Assembly (NCBI RefSeq): GCF_021390535.1
Contig: NZ_JAJUXG010000018.1
Span: 124,001-188,000, forward strand
Length of the DNA stretch: 64,000 nucleotides
Reading direction: 5' to 3'
Origin: Dyadobacter sp. CY312
GTDB lineage: Bacteria > Bacteroidota > Bacteroidia > Cytophagales > Spirosomataceae
Part shown: positions 51,130-59,544 of the stretch, one piece after another
Position numbering within the stretch: the stretch's first letter is position 1
How the letters are laid out: each line of letters starts with the position of its first letter
Program-made: the position numbers and the translations under genes
The notes under the pieces: model-generated
Told to the model about the DNA's origin: nothing
Seen by the model: the letters and a program-made list of their open reading frames with translations, nothing else
The model's database searches: none

Positions 51130-52143
51130 CTACAATTTCGCCAACGGCTCCTGATCCTGATGATGGAGCCGGGCCATGCGCTGAGCTATAACACTCGCCG
51201 AAATCAACTGAAGTGCGTGATAAAGCATAATTGGCAATAACATAACACCTGCATTTGCACCCGAAAATAACACTTTTGACATCACTGCGCCTTGTATCAA
51301 CGATTTTTTTGAACCGCAGAATACAGCCGTAACCTCATCTTCTTTACTGAAACCAAGTATGCGACAGAAAAATGTCAGCAAAAAATACACCGCGAAAAAC
51401 AAAACCAGCATTCCTACACCAAGCAACACAATATCCTTTGCCTCGAACTCACTGAATAAATGCTCTCCAAATGATTCACAGAACGAAGTGTACACAATCA
51501 GCAGAATGGATGACTGATCGAAATAACGGATGTTTTTTTTATATTTTTCAGCAAACCCGCCCCATTTTTTGTTCATCAAAATTCCAAGCGCTACCGGAAG
51601 TAATACTTGCAAAGAGAGTTTTCCGACTACCGACATAATATCATAATGTCCGGAATTTGTATCCAGCACCACGCCCATCCAAAGCGGTGTTATAAAAACA
51701 CCCATTAAGCTGGAAATGCTGGCATTAAAAATTGCCGCCGGAATGTTTCCTCCCGCGATGGAAACCATAACCACAGAAGAAGAAACGGTGGAAGGAAGCG
51801 TGGTTAAAAAGAAAATAGCCAGCCACATCATTTTATGATCTTCCCCCTGAAATAACGGGCGAAAAGCCAGTGCCAGCAGAGGAAATATTACAAATGTGGA
51901 TATGTGTACCAGGGCATGTAATTTCCAGTTGGCCAACCCTGCACGCAGTTTATCGGGACTGAGCCTTAGTCCATAAAAAAAGAAGATCAGCGATACCGCG
52001 TAGGTAGATATTTGGGCAAGAGGTACCGGGCTCTCTTTCATTCCCGGATAGGGCCAGAGATATGCGAGACCAATCATGCTGATCAATGCTAACATAAAAC
52101 CATCTAAACCCGCCTTTTTTGCTGTATCCAGTATCCTGTTCAT
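51130..52143 (-). CDS. Bile acid:sodium symporter-like (SBF-like/YfeH type) transporter
   Basis: This 337-residue protein has about 10 membrane helices of the SBF-like family: STYAVSLIFFFYGLRLSPDK near the N-terminus, FLTTLPSTVSSSVVMVSIAG (the crossing region with conserved Thr/Pro/Ser) and VFCGSKKSLIQGAVMSKVLF. Relatives move organic anions with sodium, and the physiological substrate in bacteria is usually unknown. It is the first gene of the minus-strand run that includes the glutamine-synthetase-like ligase, so it might import that pathway's substrate, but the substrate class (anion against amine) argues for caution. Confidence 0.85.
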   Translation of the reverse strand: MNRILDTAKKAGLDGFMLALISMIGLAYLWPYPGMKESPVPLAQISTYAVSLIFFFYGLRLSPDKLRAGLANWKLHALVHISTFVIFPLLALAFRPLFQGEDHKMMWLAIFFLTTLPSTVSSSVVMVSIAGGNIPAAIFNASISSLMGVFITPLWMGVVLDTNSGHYDIMSVVGKLSLQVLLPVALGILMNKKWGGFAEKYKKNIRYFDQSSILLIVYTSFCESFGEHLFSEFEAKDIVLLGVGMLVLFFAVYFLLTFFCRILGFSKEDEVTAVFCGSKKSLIQGAVMSKVLFSGANAGVMLLPIMLYHALQLISASVIAQRMARLHHQDQEPLAKL

Positions 52144-52372
52144 TGTTCAATTCTTAATTCGCACAATCGGTCACCTGCCAATATAATACTTCCGAAAAGC
52201 CTGGCAGGCAAAGGAAAGTTAAATGTATGCTAAATAAAGTCACTAATACTGGTTTTGACAAATAATGCTTTAAACCGCTAAATCGCTATATATGGTAGAT
52301 TATTTTCAACGTTATTTGTTTTCTTTGTTCAAATAATTCACTCACTTCCTTACTATTCATTAGGCTTAACAG

Positions 52373-53197
52373 ATGTCTCTACTCAACAAAGGATTACTAT
52401 TATGCAGCTTTTTATTCGTTTCGTTTTCACCGGTGCAGGCGCAGTGGAAACTGGTATGGTCCGACGAATTTAACAAGGACGGAAAACCCGATCCCGCCAA
52501 CTGGAAAGCTGAAAAAGGGTTTGTGCGAAATCATGAACAGCAGTGGTATCAGGAAGATAATGCCTATTGTAAAGATGGAAAACTGATCATAGAAGCAAGA
52601 CGCGAAGCGATAAAAAATCCAAAATTCGTAGCCAATAGCAACAATTGGAAGGAAAACAGGGAATATTCTGAATATACCTCAGCCAGCATCATCACACAGG
52701 GAAAACAAAGCTGGCAGTACGGCCGGTTTGAAATGAAGGCAAAAATAGACACCCGCCTGGGAATGTGGCCCGCTTTCTGGACGTTGGGAAATGAAGGTGA
52801 ATGGCCTGAAAACGGAGAAATTGATATCATGGAATATTACCGTGGAGATCTCCTGGCTAATACGGTACATGGTTCCATGCAAAAATGGAAAGGGAATTGG
52901 CACACCACCAAGAAGCCAATTTCAGAATTTAACGATCCAAAATGGTCCGAAAAGTTTCATGTGTGGAGAATGGATTGGGATGAGAAAAACATCAAACTTT
53001 ATGTCGACGATATTCTTCTGAGCGATGTAGATCTCGAAAAAACTTACAATGACAAAGACCCGTCAAAAAATCCTTTCCGCCAGCCACATTACATTTTACT
53101 TGGAATGGCCATTGGTGGAGACAACGGCGGCGATCCATCCAAAACCGTTTTTCCTGCAAAATACGAAATAGATTATGTGAGGATTTACCAGAAGTGA
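52373..53197 (+). CDS. GH16 family glycoside hydrolase (endo-beta-glucanase/laminarinase-like)
   Basis: This 274-residue secreted enzyme has a signal peptide (MSLLNKGLLLCSFLFVSFSP, cut near VQA-24). It has a GH16 jelly-roll with the catalytic motif GEIDIMEYY, giving nucleophile Glu149, assisting Asp151 and acid/base Glu154. WKLVWSDEFNKDGKPDPANW and the C-terminal KYEIDYVRIYQK are typical of bacterial laminarinase-like members. It would cleave beta-1,3- or mixed-linked beta-glucans. It is monocistronic with a long hairpin terminator 150 bp downstream. It has no T9SS tail or lipobox, so it is probably periplasmic or released. Confidence 0.94.
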   Translation: MSLLNKGLLLCSFLFVSFSPVQAQWKLVWSDEFNKDGKPDPANWKAEKGFVRNHEQQWYQEDNAYCKDGKLIIEARREAIKNPKFVANSNNWKENREYSEYTSASIITQGKQSWQYGRFEMKAKIDTRLGMWPAFWTLGNEGEWPENGEIDIMEYYRGDLLANTVHGSMQKWKGNWHTTKKPISEFNDPKWSEKFHVWRMDWDEKNIKLYVDDILLSDVDLEKTYNDKDPSKNPFRQPHYILLGMAIGGDNGGDPSKTVFPAKYEIDYVRIYQK

Positions 53198-53343
53198 TAA
53201 AGAGAGCTTAAAAGGTGAAAAGCTAAGAAGGAAAGAGATAAAAGAATTTTCACAGAAAGGTATTTTATGCTCTCTGAAACTCTATCTTAAACCGCGCGAC
53301 AGTGTGTTCAAATTGTAACAGGAAGAATTTTTTGTAAAAGGAA

Positions 53344-53385
53344 AAGGTGAAATGAGACTTTAAAAAGTTTCGTTTCACCTTTTTT
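53344..53385 (+). terminator. Hairpin terminator downstream of the GH16 gene
   Basis: AAGGTGAAATGAGACTT (53344-53360) pairs along 17 positions with AAGTTTCGTTTCACCTT (53365-53381) using a few G-U pairs, and is followed by TTTT. It lies about 150 nt after the stop codon. Confidence 0.7.
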
Positions 53386-53669
53386 GTTATTTGTGAGCAA
53401 TTTTACAAATAAGATTTACTTGTTAAGCAATATAATTTGTTAAGAATCAAAAAGATAACCCTCTAAATTCAAACGACTACTCCTGATTTGAGGGGCAAAA
53501 TTGCATCATTGTAAAATCTCCCCCTCAATCATAAGTAGCTCCTCCTCCCATTCACAGAAAAAATCCGTAATTTTGCACTCCCAAAAACAAGAAACAGAGG
53601 ATCTTTGTTATAAAGAAAAGCTAAAAGCCAACCGTATGACGGACCACGCTAACAGCTATAAGCTTATTT
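53386..53669. other. Upstream region of ileS, no gene seen
   Basis: The 472-bp gap between the GH16 stop and the ileS start holds a terminator at 53344 and then 284 bp of AT-rich sequence. A 62-codon ORF at 53501-53689 runs into ileS in another frame. It is not convincing, and no T-box-like structure is recognisable. Confidence 0.5.
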
Positions 53670-56600
53670 ATGAAATACAACGAATTTAAAAACCTGAGCT
53701 ATCCACAGATTGCAGACGATGTACTGAAATTCTGGAAGGACAACAAGATATTTGAAGCTTCCGTAGATACACGTGAAGGATCACCTTCTTTTACATTTTT
53801 TGAAGGACCACCGTCAGCGAACGGAACACCTGGTATTCACCACGTTATGGCTCGTTCGATCAAGGATATTTTCTGCCGTTACAAAACTTTACAGGGTTTT
53901 CAGGTAAAACGTAAAGGTGGCTGGGATACACACGGACTACCCGTTGAATTGCAGGTTGAAAAAGAACTGGGCATTACCAAGGATGATATCGGTAAAACCA
54001 TCTCCATCGCTGATTACAACGAAAAATGCCGACAAACGGTAATGAAATTCACAGATCAATGGAATGATCTTACTGAGAAAATGGGATACTGGGTTGACCT
54101 GGACGATCCGTACATTACATATAAAAGCGAATACATCGAAAGTTTGTGGAGTTTACTTAAAAAGCTCTACGACAAAGGATTGTTATATAAAGGCTACACC
54201 ATTCAGCCTTACTCTCCGGCGGCAGGAACCGGGCTTTCGAGCCATGAGCTGAACATGCCGGGTACATACAAGGATGTAAAAGACACCACCATTGTGGCTA
54301 TGTTTAAGGTAAAAAACCAGGAAACATATCCGGTATTTGCCAATACATCAGGACTTGATATCCGGATTCTTGCGTGGACTACCACACCCTGGACTTTGCC
54401 TGCAAACTCAGCGCTGACTGTTGGTGCAAACATCAATTATGTACTGGTTAAAACCTTTAATCCATATACCTACGAGCCGGTTCATGTGGTTCTTGCCAAG
54501 GATTTGATCGGAAAATATTTTTCTGACAAATATCAGGATGGCGACTTTGACGGATTTGCCGCAAGTGATAAAAAGCATTTGCCGTGGTCTGTGGTTTCAG
54601 AGTTTAAAGGTAAGGATCTGGAAGGAATTGAGTACGAGCAATTGATGCCTTATATCCAGCCCGAGCTACCTGCATTCAGGGTTATCGTTGGTGATTTTGT
54701 TACAACAGAAGACGGTACGGGTGTGGTACACACCTCCCCTACTTTTGGCGCGGACGATTTCCGGGTGGCGCAAGCCAACGGGATCCCTTCCATCATGGTG
54801 AAAGACGAAACGGGCAAAGAGGTGCCGATCGTGGATCGCCAGGGACGGTTTGTGAAAGAAATCACGGATTATGCAGGTCGTTTCGTTAAACCTGAATATT
54901 ATTCTGAGGCTGAGCAGAACGATCCTGAATTCCGTGCTACGGATGTATTGATCGCGATCAGACTGAAAGAGGAAGGCAAAGCTTTCAAAGTTGAAAAATA
55001 CGAACACCCTTACCCACATTGCTGGCGTACGGACAAGCCGGTATTGTACTACCCGCTCGACAGCTGGTTTATCAAAACCACTGCCGTAAAAGACAAACTG
55101 GTAGAATTGAATAAAACCATCACCTGGAAACCGGAAAGTACCGGAACGGGCCGTTTTGGAAACTGGCTGGAAAATCTGGTTGACTGGAACTTGTCGCGTT
55201 CGCGTTACTGGGGAACTCCGTTGCCGATCTGGCGCAGTGAATATGGTGAAGAAAGATGTATTGGTTCTATCGAGGAACTGAAAGATTTGCTGGAAGAAGC
55301 CATCATTTCCGGGCATTTGACACGTGAACAGGCAGCTCATAACTCCGAATATCTGCTCAAATTGCAGCATGGAGATTACGATCTGCACCGTCCTTATGTG
55401 GATACGATCGTGTTGATATCTCCATCCGGACATGTCATGCACCGTGAGCCGGATCTGATCGACGTATGGTTCGATTCAGGTGCAATGCCGTATGCACAGT
55501 GGCACTATCCATTTGAAAATCAGGAGATATTTAACCAGAGTTACCCAGCCGATTTTATTTCGGAAGGTGTGGATCAGACACGTGGTTGGTTCTTTACTTT
55601 GCATGCAGTAGCAGGAATGCTGTTTGATTCCGTTGCATTTAAGAATGTCGTTTCAACTGGTTTGGTTTTGGATAAAAACGGTAATAAGATGTCCAAACGT
55701 CTTGGCAATGCCGTTGATCCGTTTGAAACTCTTGGAAAATATGGCCCGGATGCAACGCGCTGGTACATGATCACCAATGCGGAACCCTGGGATAACCTGA
55801 AATTTAATATTGATGGTATTCAGGAAGTACAGCGGAAGTTTTTCGGAACGCTGGTGAATACTTATAATTTCTTTGCACTGTATGCCAATTTGGATGGTTA
55901 CAACTTCCATGAGGCTACATCGGTACCGGTTGAACAAAGAACGGAACTGGATCGATGGATTTTGTCCAAACTGAATACGCTGATCAAAGAAGTGGGCGAA
56001 CAGTTTGATGACTACAATCCGACAAAAGCAGGCCGTTTGGTACAGGATTTCGTTACGGACCAATTGTCCAACTGGTATATCCGCCTGAACCGTCGTCGTT
56101 TCTGGAATCCTTCCAGCGAACAAGGATCTGGCCTAACGGAAGATAAAAAAGCAGCTTATGAAACGTTACAACATTGCCTTGTAACTGTGTCTCAACTGAT
56201 GTCGCCTATTGCTCCATTCTTTGGAGAATGGTTGTACAAAAGCCTGACGGACGGAATCAGGGATGAAGCGAAGAAGGCCGATTCTTTATTGAAATTCGAT
56301 TCCGTGCATTTGACGCACTGGCCGCTTGTAGAATACCAGGCCATTGACCTGGATCTGGAAGAAGCAATGGAAATGGCTCAGTCGATCAGTTCGTTGGTAC
56401 ATTCGATTCGTAAAAAACATAAATTAAAAGTACGTCAGCCGCTTTCAAAAGTATTGATCCCGGCATTGACAGAGAAAACCAGTCGTCAGATCAAACAGGT
56501 TTCTGCCATTATTTTGTCAGAAGTGAATGTGAAAGACGTTGATGCGATTAATGACAACGACGGATTTTTCCATAAAAAGGCCAAACCTAATTTCAAGGTT

Positions 56601-57101
56601 CTGGGTCGGAAGTTTGGAAAAGACATGCAGGCAGTTGCTGAAAAGATCAAACTTTGGGACAATACGGAAATAGCTCAACTGGAAAAAGATGGTCAGTACA
56701 TGATCATCGATCTTCAACCGGTAGCTGTTATTTTACCCGAAGAAGTGGAAATCTACACGGAGGACGTTCCGGGATGGCTTGTAGCAAGTGAAAACGGTCT
56801 GACTGTTGCGCTTGACATTACCGTTACGGAGGAACTGAGGCTGGAAGGCATTGCCCGTGATTTTGTAAACCGTATTCAGAATCTGCGTAAAGACAGTGGA
56901 TTTGAGGTTACGGATAAAATCAAAATTACGCTTCAAAACAACGATGAGTTGTTGGCAAGTGCAGTTACTGCCAATAAAGAATACATCTGCCAGGAAGTAC
57001 AAGCTCTGGATCTAGATCTGGTTGGCGACTTAAATGGTGCAGCCAGTGAGATCGAAATGGATGAGTTTTTATTGAAGGTGAAAATTGAGGTGGTTTCGTA
57101 A
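53670..57101 (+). CDS. ileS: Isoleucyl-tRNA synthetase, type 2, with swapped GIHH signature
   Basis: This 1143-residue class I synthetase is of the eukaryotic-like (type 2) IleRS group. The N-terminal signature aligns as PSANGTPGIHHVMARSIKDI, where the canonical HxGH is read as Gly55-Ile56-His57-His58. The first His and the third Gly positions are exchanged. The second signature KMSKR is Lys673-Arg677. The editing domain spans ~190-400 (WTTTPWTLPANSALTVG, EDGTGVVHTSPTFGADDF with the conserved Asp), and WYIRLNRRRFW starts the anticodon-binding region. It charges tRNA-Ile with isoleucine. It is transcribed alone, and a palindromic repeat separates it from the SDR gene. Confidence 0.97.
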   Translation: MKYNEFKNLSYPQIADDVLKFWKDNKIFEASVDTREGSPSFTFFEGPPSANGTPGIHHVMARSIKDIFCRYKTLQGFQVKRKGGWDTHGLPVELQVEKELGITKDDIGKTISIADYNEKCRQTVMKFTDQWNDLTEKMGYWVDLDDPYITYKSEYIESLWSLLKKLYDKGLLYKGYTIQPYSPAAGTGLSSHELNMPGTYKDVKDTTIVAMFKVKNQETYPVFANTSGLDIRILAWTTTPWTLPANSALTVGANINYVLVKTFNPYTYEPVHVVLAKDLIGKYFSDKYQDGDFDGFAASDKKHLPWSVVSEFKGKDLEGIEYEQLMPYIQPELPAFRVIVGDFVTTEDGTGVVHTSPTFGADDFRVAQANGIPSIMVKDETGKEVPIVDRQGRFVKEITDYAGRFVKPEYYSEAEQNDPEFRATDVLIAIRLKEEGKAFKVEKYEHPYPHCWRTDKPVLYYPLDSWFIKTTAVKDKLVELNKTITWKPESTGTGRFGNWLENLVDWNLSRSRYWGTPLPIWRSEYGEERCIGSIEELKDLLEEAIISGHLTREQAAHNSEYLLKLQHGDYDLHRPYVDTIVLISPSGHVMHREPDLIDVWFDSGAMPYAQWHYPFENQEIFNQSYPADFISEGVDQTRGWFFTLHAVAGMLFDSVAFKNVVSTGLVLDKNGNKMSKRLGNAVDPFETLGKYGPDATRWYMITNAEPWDNLKFNIDGIQEVQRKFFGTLVNTYNFFALYANLDGYNFHEATSVPVEQRTELDRWILSKLNTLIKEVGEQFDDYNPTKAGRLVQDFVTDQLSNWYIRLNRRRFWNPSSEQGSGLTEDKKAAYETLQHCLVTVSQLMSPIAPFFGEWLYKSLTDGIRDEAKKADSLLKFDSVHLTHWPLVEYQAIDLDLEEAMEMAQSISSLVHSIRKKHKLKVRQPLSKVLIPALTEKTSRQIKQVSAIILSEVNVKDVDAINDNDGFFHKKAKPNFKVLGRKFGKDMQAVAEKIKLWDNTEIAQLEKDGQYMIIDLQPVAVILPEEVEIYTEDVPGWLVASENGLTVALDITVTEELRLEGIARDFVNRIQNLRKDSGFEVTDKIKITLQNNDELLASAVTANKEYICQEVQALDLDLVGDLNGAASEIEMDEFLLKVKIEVVS

Positions 57102-57110
57102 TGGTTTATT

Positions 57111-57203
57111 AACACGGAGTTACACAGAGGTAAAAAAGGAGAGCCGCGGAGATAAATTTTCTTCTCTGTGAAACTCTTATTAATCTCTGTGAAACTCTGT
57201 GTC
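57111..57203. repeat. Long imperfect palindrome, ACACAGAGG family, copy 2
   Basis: The arms at 57111-57129 (AACACGGAGTTACACAGAG) and 57185-57203 (CTCTGTGAAACTCTGTGTC) pair at about 16 of 19 positions. Inner CTCTGTGAAACTCTTA copies repeat the motif. It lies between the ileS stop and the SDR start, and its arm sequence matches the copy at 48932-49057. Confidence 0.75.
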
Positions 57204-57223
57204 ACCTTAAATGTTTAATAACT

Positions 57224-58003
57224 ATGCAACTAAAAAACGCAACAGCTCTTATTACCGGCGGTGCTTCGGGACTTGGAGAAGCCACAGCCAGATTGTTCCT
57301 TTCCGAAGGATCTAATGTTGTTGTTCTGGATGTTAATGAAACTGCTGGTAAAAATTTAGAAAATGAGTTTTCTGGTAAACTGAAATTCATCAAAACCAAT
57401 GTGTCTGATGAAGTAGATGTTAAACTGGCCATTAACTCGGCGCTGGAAATATTCGGTTCAATAAACATTGTGGTGAACTGTGCGGGCATTGCACCAGTTG
57501 GAAAAACTGTTGGAAAAACGGATGGTGTATATGGTCCGCATTCTCTTGAAATTTTTGATAAAACAATCCGTATCAATCTTATTGGAACGTTCAATGTAAT
57601 TCGTTTGGCGGCATTTGCCATGGAGAAAAATGAAGCCAACAGTGAAGGAGAACGTGGCGTGATTATTAATACAGCTTCTGTGGCGGCGTATGACGGTCAA
57701 ATTGGTCAGGTTGCTTATGCGGCAAGTAAAGGTGGTATTGTCAGTATGACGCTTCCTATTGCTCGGGATCTTGCCAAATCAGGCATCCGTGTCATGACCA
57801 TTGCGCCGGGATTATTTGAAACGCCTTTGATGCTGGGGCTGCCTGAAGAAGCCCGCCTGTCTTTGGGACAGCAGGTGCCGTTTCCTGCACGACTTGGGAA
57901 ACCTCATGAATATGCCCTCTTGGCAAAATCCATTGTGGAGAATGTGATGTTAAACGGAGAAGTGATCCGACTGGATGGTGCGATCAGAATGGGACCAAGA
58001 TAA
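57224..58003 (+). CDS. HSD10-like short-chain dehydrogenase (3-hydroxyacyl-CoA dehydrogenase type 2-like)
   Basis: This 259-residue SDR has the cofactor loop TGGASGLGEAT, Asp36 in VVLDVNE (NAD preference) and VNCAGIAP. The catalytic Ser152 is in INTASVAAYDGQIGQ, and Tyr165 with Lys169 in YAASKGG. The longer segment GKTDGVYGPHSLEIFDKTIR, then INLIGTFNVIRLAA, and the C-terminal EVIRLDGAIRMGPR match the HSD17B10/3-hydroxyacyl-CoA dehydrogenase type 2 group. A role in fatty acid or branched amino acid breakdown fits, but no partner beta-oxidation gene is near. A small orphan ORF starts 4 bp after its stop. Confidence 0.92.
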   Translation: MQLKNATALITGGASGLGEATARLFLSEGSNVVVLDVNETAGKNLENEFSGKLKFIKTNVSDEVDVKLAINSALEIFGSINIVVNCAGIAPVGKTVGKTDGVYGPHSLEIFDKTIRINLIGTFNVIRLAAFAMEKNEANSEGERGVIINTASVAAYDGQIGQVAYAASKGGIVSMTLPIARDLAKSGIRVMTIAPGLFETPLMLGLPEEARLSLGQQVPFPARLGKPHEYALLAKSIVENVMLNGEVIRLDGAIRMGPR

Positions 58004-58007
58004 GAAC

Positions 58008-58400
58008 ATGATAGAAACAGCTCACTCATACAAGACTAAATTTCCCATTTTTCAGTGGTTATTTCTGGCGTTTTTGTCGGCCGGCCTTGCCAATGGCACA
58101 TTTCAGTTTCAATCAGTAAGACCTGTTCCGACTGTTGAAAATGTTATCTCAAACAGGTCAAATTTTACAAAGACTGCCGGAACAATCCGTTACAGCAGCT
58201 TTACCAAAAGCCCATATATACCTCAAACGATTCGTTTACAAACAATCAGGCTGGATTCCCTCTCTCAAAAACTAGAAGTAAGCTCAACAATCTCCTTCCA
58301 GCTTTATCCAACCACAAATCATTTTCAGTCCTGCAATAAGTCGGTTTTTACGGCCAGATGTACTACAACTTCTCCTGACGAAGACCTCATTCATTCCTGA
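58008..58400 (+). CDS. Small putative exported protein, unknown
   Basis: I do not recognise a family. I start it at ATG 58008, 4 bp after the SDR stop, because the longer frame runs back into the SDR gene. It has 130 residues with an N-terminal hydrophobic segment (FPIFQWLFLAFLSAGLANG) that looks like a signal peptide or anchor. The rest is polar, rich in Ser and Thr, with two Cys near the C-terminus and an acidic end (TTTSPDEDLIHS). Base composition is like its neighbours. It could be translationally coupled to the SDR gene. Its reality as a gene is not certain. Confidence 0.5.
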   Translation: MIETAHSYKTKFPIFQWLFLAFLSAGLANGTFQFQSVRPVPTVENVISNRSNFTKTAGTIRYSSFTKSPYIPQTIRLQTIRLDSLSQKLEVSSTISFQLYPTTNHFQSCNKSVFTARCTTTSPDEDLIHS

Positions 58401-58514
58401 GTAAGAGTCATTCCCTATTATCCGTTTGCCTGTTCTGCAACTGAACTGTGCTCCAATTCCAGTGTACTGCACCTGGAACGTAACGGTATTTCTTACATTT
58501 TAAAGGAATAAAAA

Positions 58515-58679
58515 ATGAAGTTAAATTGTGTTTCTCACACCGTTGTAAAATGGCTGAGAAGGTTCGTCATTGCATTCATGCTGGGCTTTTCCAATGTCCT
58601 GAATCAGGAAACCAGAATGATTGACGACACCTTTTTCAAGATTGAACAGACCTCCGAAGATAAGGATGATCAGCAATAG
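58515..58679 (+). CDS. Small putative membrane peptide, unknown
   Basis: This is an ATG-initiated ORF of 54 codons. A good Shine-Dalgarno-like AAAGGA sits at 58502-58507, seven nt before the start, which is unusual among the weak ribosome sites in this window. The peptide begins MKLNCVSHTVVKWLRRF, has a moderately hydrophobic segment (VIAFMLGFSNVL) and ends in a highly acidic tail (EDKDDQQ). It follows the 130-residue orphan ORF by 114 bp and ends 11 bp from the convergent DeoR-type gene stop. There is no family match and the function is unknown. Confidence 0.45.
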   Translation: MKLNCVSHTVVKWLRRFVIAFMLGFSNVLNQETRMIDDTFFKIEQTSEDKDDQQ

Positions 58680-58690
58680 CAAACCATTCA

Positions 58691-59446
58691 CTAAACCATT
58701 TTGATCCCAATTTCACGGTAAATTCTGAATTCTTCCCGTTCGTCCGGCTGATCAGTTACTATTGTTGTAAGCTGGTTAGTCGGACAAACATAATATGCTT
58801 CCGCTGTATCCAACTTTTCCATAGTGGAAAGCGCAACAACTTCACGCGACGATTCGATCATAGCCCTTTTCACTTCACTTTCTTCAAAATCAGGTCCGGT
58901 AACTCCTAGCTCCGCATGAATGCTGCAAATTCCTAAAAGACATACATCAGCCCGAAATTTTCTAAAAAACTGGATGGTTTCGTTTCCAACCGTAACAAAT
59001 GAATTTTTCATAAGTCGCCCGCCAGCAAACAGCACTTCTACTTTTTCATGTTCTTCAAGGATGTTGGCAATAGGAAAACTATTGGTCACAACTGTTAACC
59101 GTATATCTTTTGGCAGCGACTGCGCAATAAGCAATGCTGATGTTCCCCCGTCGAAAATAACGACCTGCCCATCCTGTAAAAACTGCAATGCCTTCTTTGC
59201 AATTATTTGCTTTTGTTCGCTTCCGTAACCAATCCTGTCCCGAAAATGATGCGGTCCCGGAGAATGTGGAACAGCCCCTCCTCTCACGGATTTCAATAAT
59301 CCCTGATCGGCCAGCTCTTTTATATCTCTCCTCACAGTGTCCTCTGAAACCTTCAAAAGATCACTCAGCTGCCCCAATTGCACTTTTTGTTCCTGATTCA
59401 GCTGTTCTAAAATCAACTGAAAACGTTCTTCTTTTAGCATACTCAA
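58691..59446 (-). CDS. DeoR/GlpR-family transcriptional regulator
   Basis: This 251-residue repressor has an N-terminal DeoR HTH (QLGQLSDLLKVSEDTVRRDI, then KSVRGGAVPH). The C-terminal DeoRC ligand-binding domain is of the ISOCOT fold (VVIFDGGTSALLIAQSLPKD, VTNSFPIANILEEH, GRLMKNSFVTVGNETIQFFR, DVCLLGICSIH). The family usually senses a phosphorylated sugar. It is divergent from a deoxyribonucleotidase gene over a 98-bp gap with three to four helically phased TTGCAA-type boxes, its likely operators. Autoregulation together with control of the nucleotidase is inferred, and the effector is not known. Confidence 0.93.
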   Translation of the reverse strand: MSMLKEERFQLILEQLNQEQKVQLGQLSDLLKVSEDTVRRDIKELADQGLLKSVRGGAVPHSPGPHHFRDRIGYGSEQKQIIAKKALQFLQDGQVVIFDGGTSALLIAQSLPKDIRLTVVTNSFPIANILEEHEKVEVLFAGGRLMKNSFVTVGNETIQFFRKFRADVCLLGICSIHAELGVTGPDFEESEVKRAMIESSREVVALSTMEKLDTAEAYYVCPTNQLTTIVTDQPDEREEFRIYREIGIKMV

Positions 59447-59456
59447 ATTCGATATT

Positions 59457-59527
59457 TTGCAAATATAGAAAAATAAAACCGCAAATTATTGCAATATATT
59501 GCAAATTTTAAATACATTTGTTGCACA
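59457..59527. promoter_or_regulatory. Array of TTGCAA operator-like boxes between the DeoR-type gene and the nucleotidase gene
   Basis: TTGCAA occurs at 59457-59462, 59489-59494 and 59499-59504, with a variant, TTGCACAA, at 59520-59527. Starts are 32, 10 and about 21 bp apart, close to 3, 1 and 2 helical turns. The boxes lie on one face of the DNA and overlap the nucleotidase promoter. Confidence 0.6.
59489..59520 (+). promoter_or_regulatory. Promoter of the deoxyribonucleotidase gene
   Basis: TTG (59489-59491), a 21-nt spacer and TACATTTG (59513-59520) match the Bacteroidota TTG-N19-21-TANNTTTG pattern. The -33 TTG and the spacer fall within the TTGCAA boxes, so repression by occlusion is plausible. 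Confidence 0.5.
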
Positions 59528-59544
59528 ATAAAGCAACACATATC

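Noticed and set aside
53501..53689. 62-codon ORF directly upstream of ileS
   Set aside because: It is low complexity (Ser and Lys rich), has no homologous pattern and overlaps the ileS start in another frame.
54666..55442. 258-codon open frame antisense to ileS
   Set aside because: It lies wholly within a clear synthetase gene, has no family motif and a composition typical of a reverse-strand shadow.
57975..58007. Longer start of the 130-residue orphan ORF overlapping the SDR gene
   Set aside because: The extra residues are translated from the end of the SDR gene. The ATG at 58008 is next to the SDR stop, which fits coupling.
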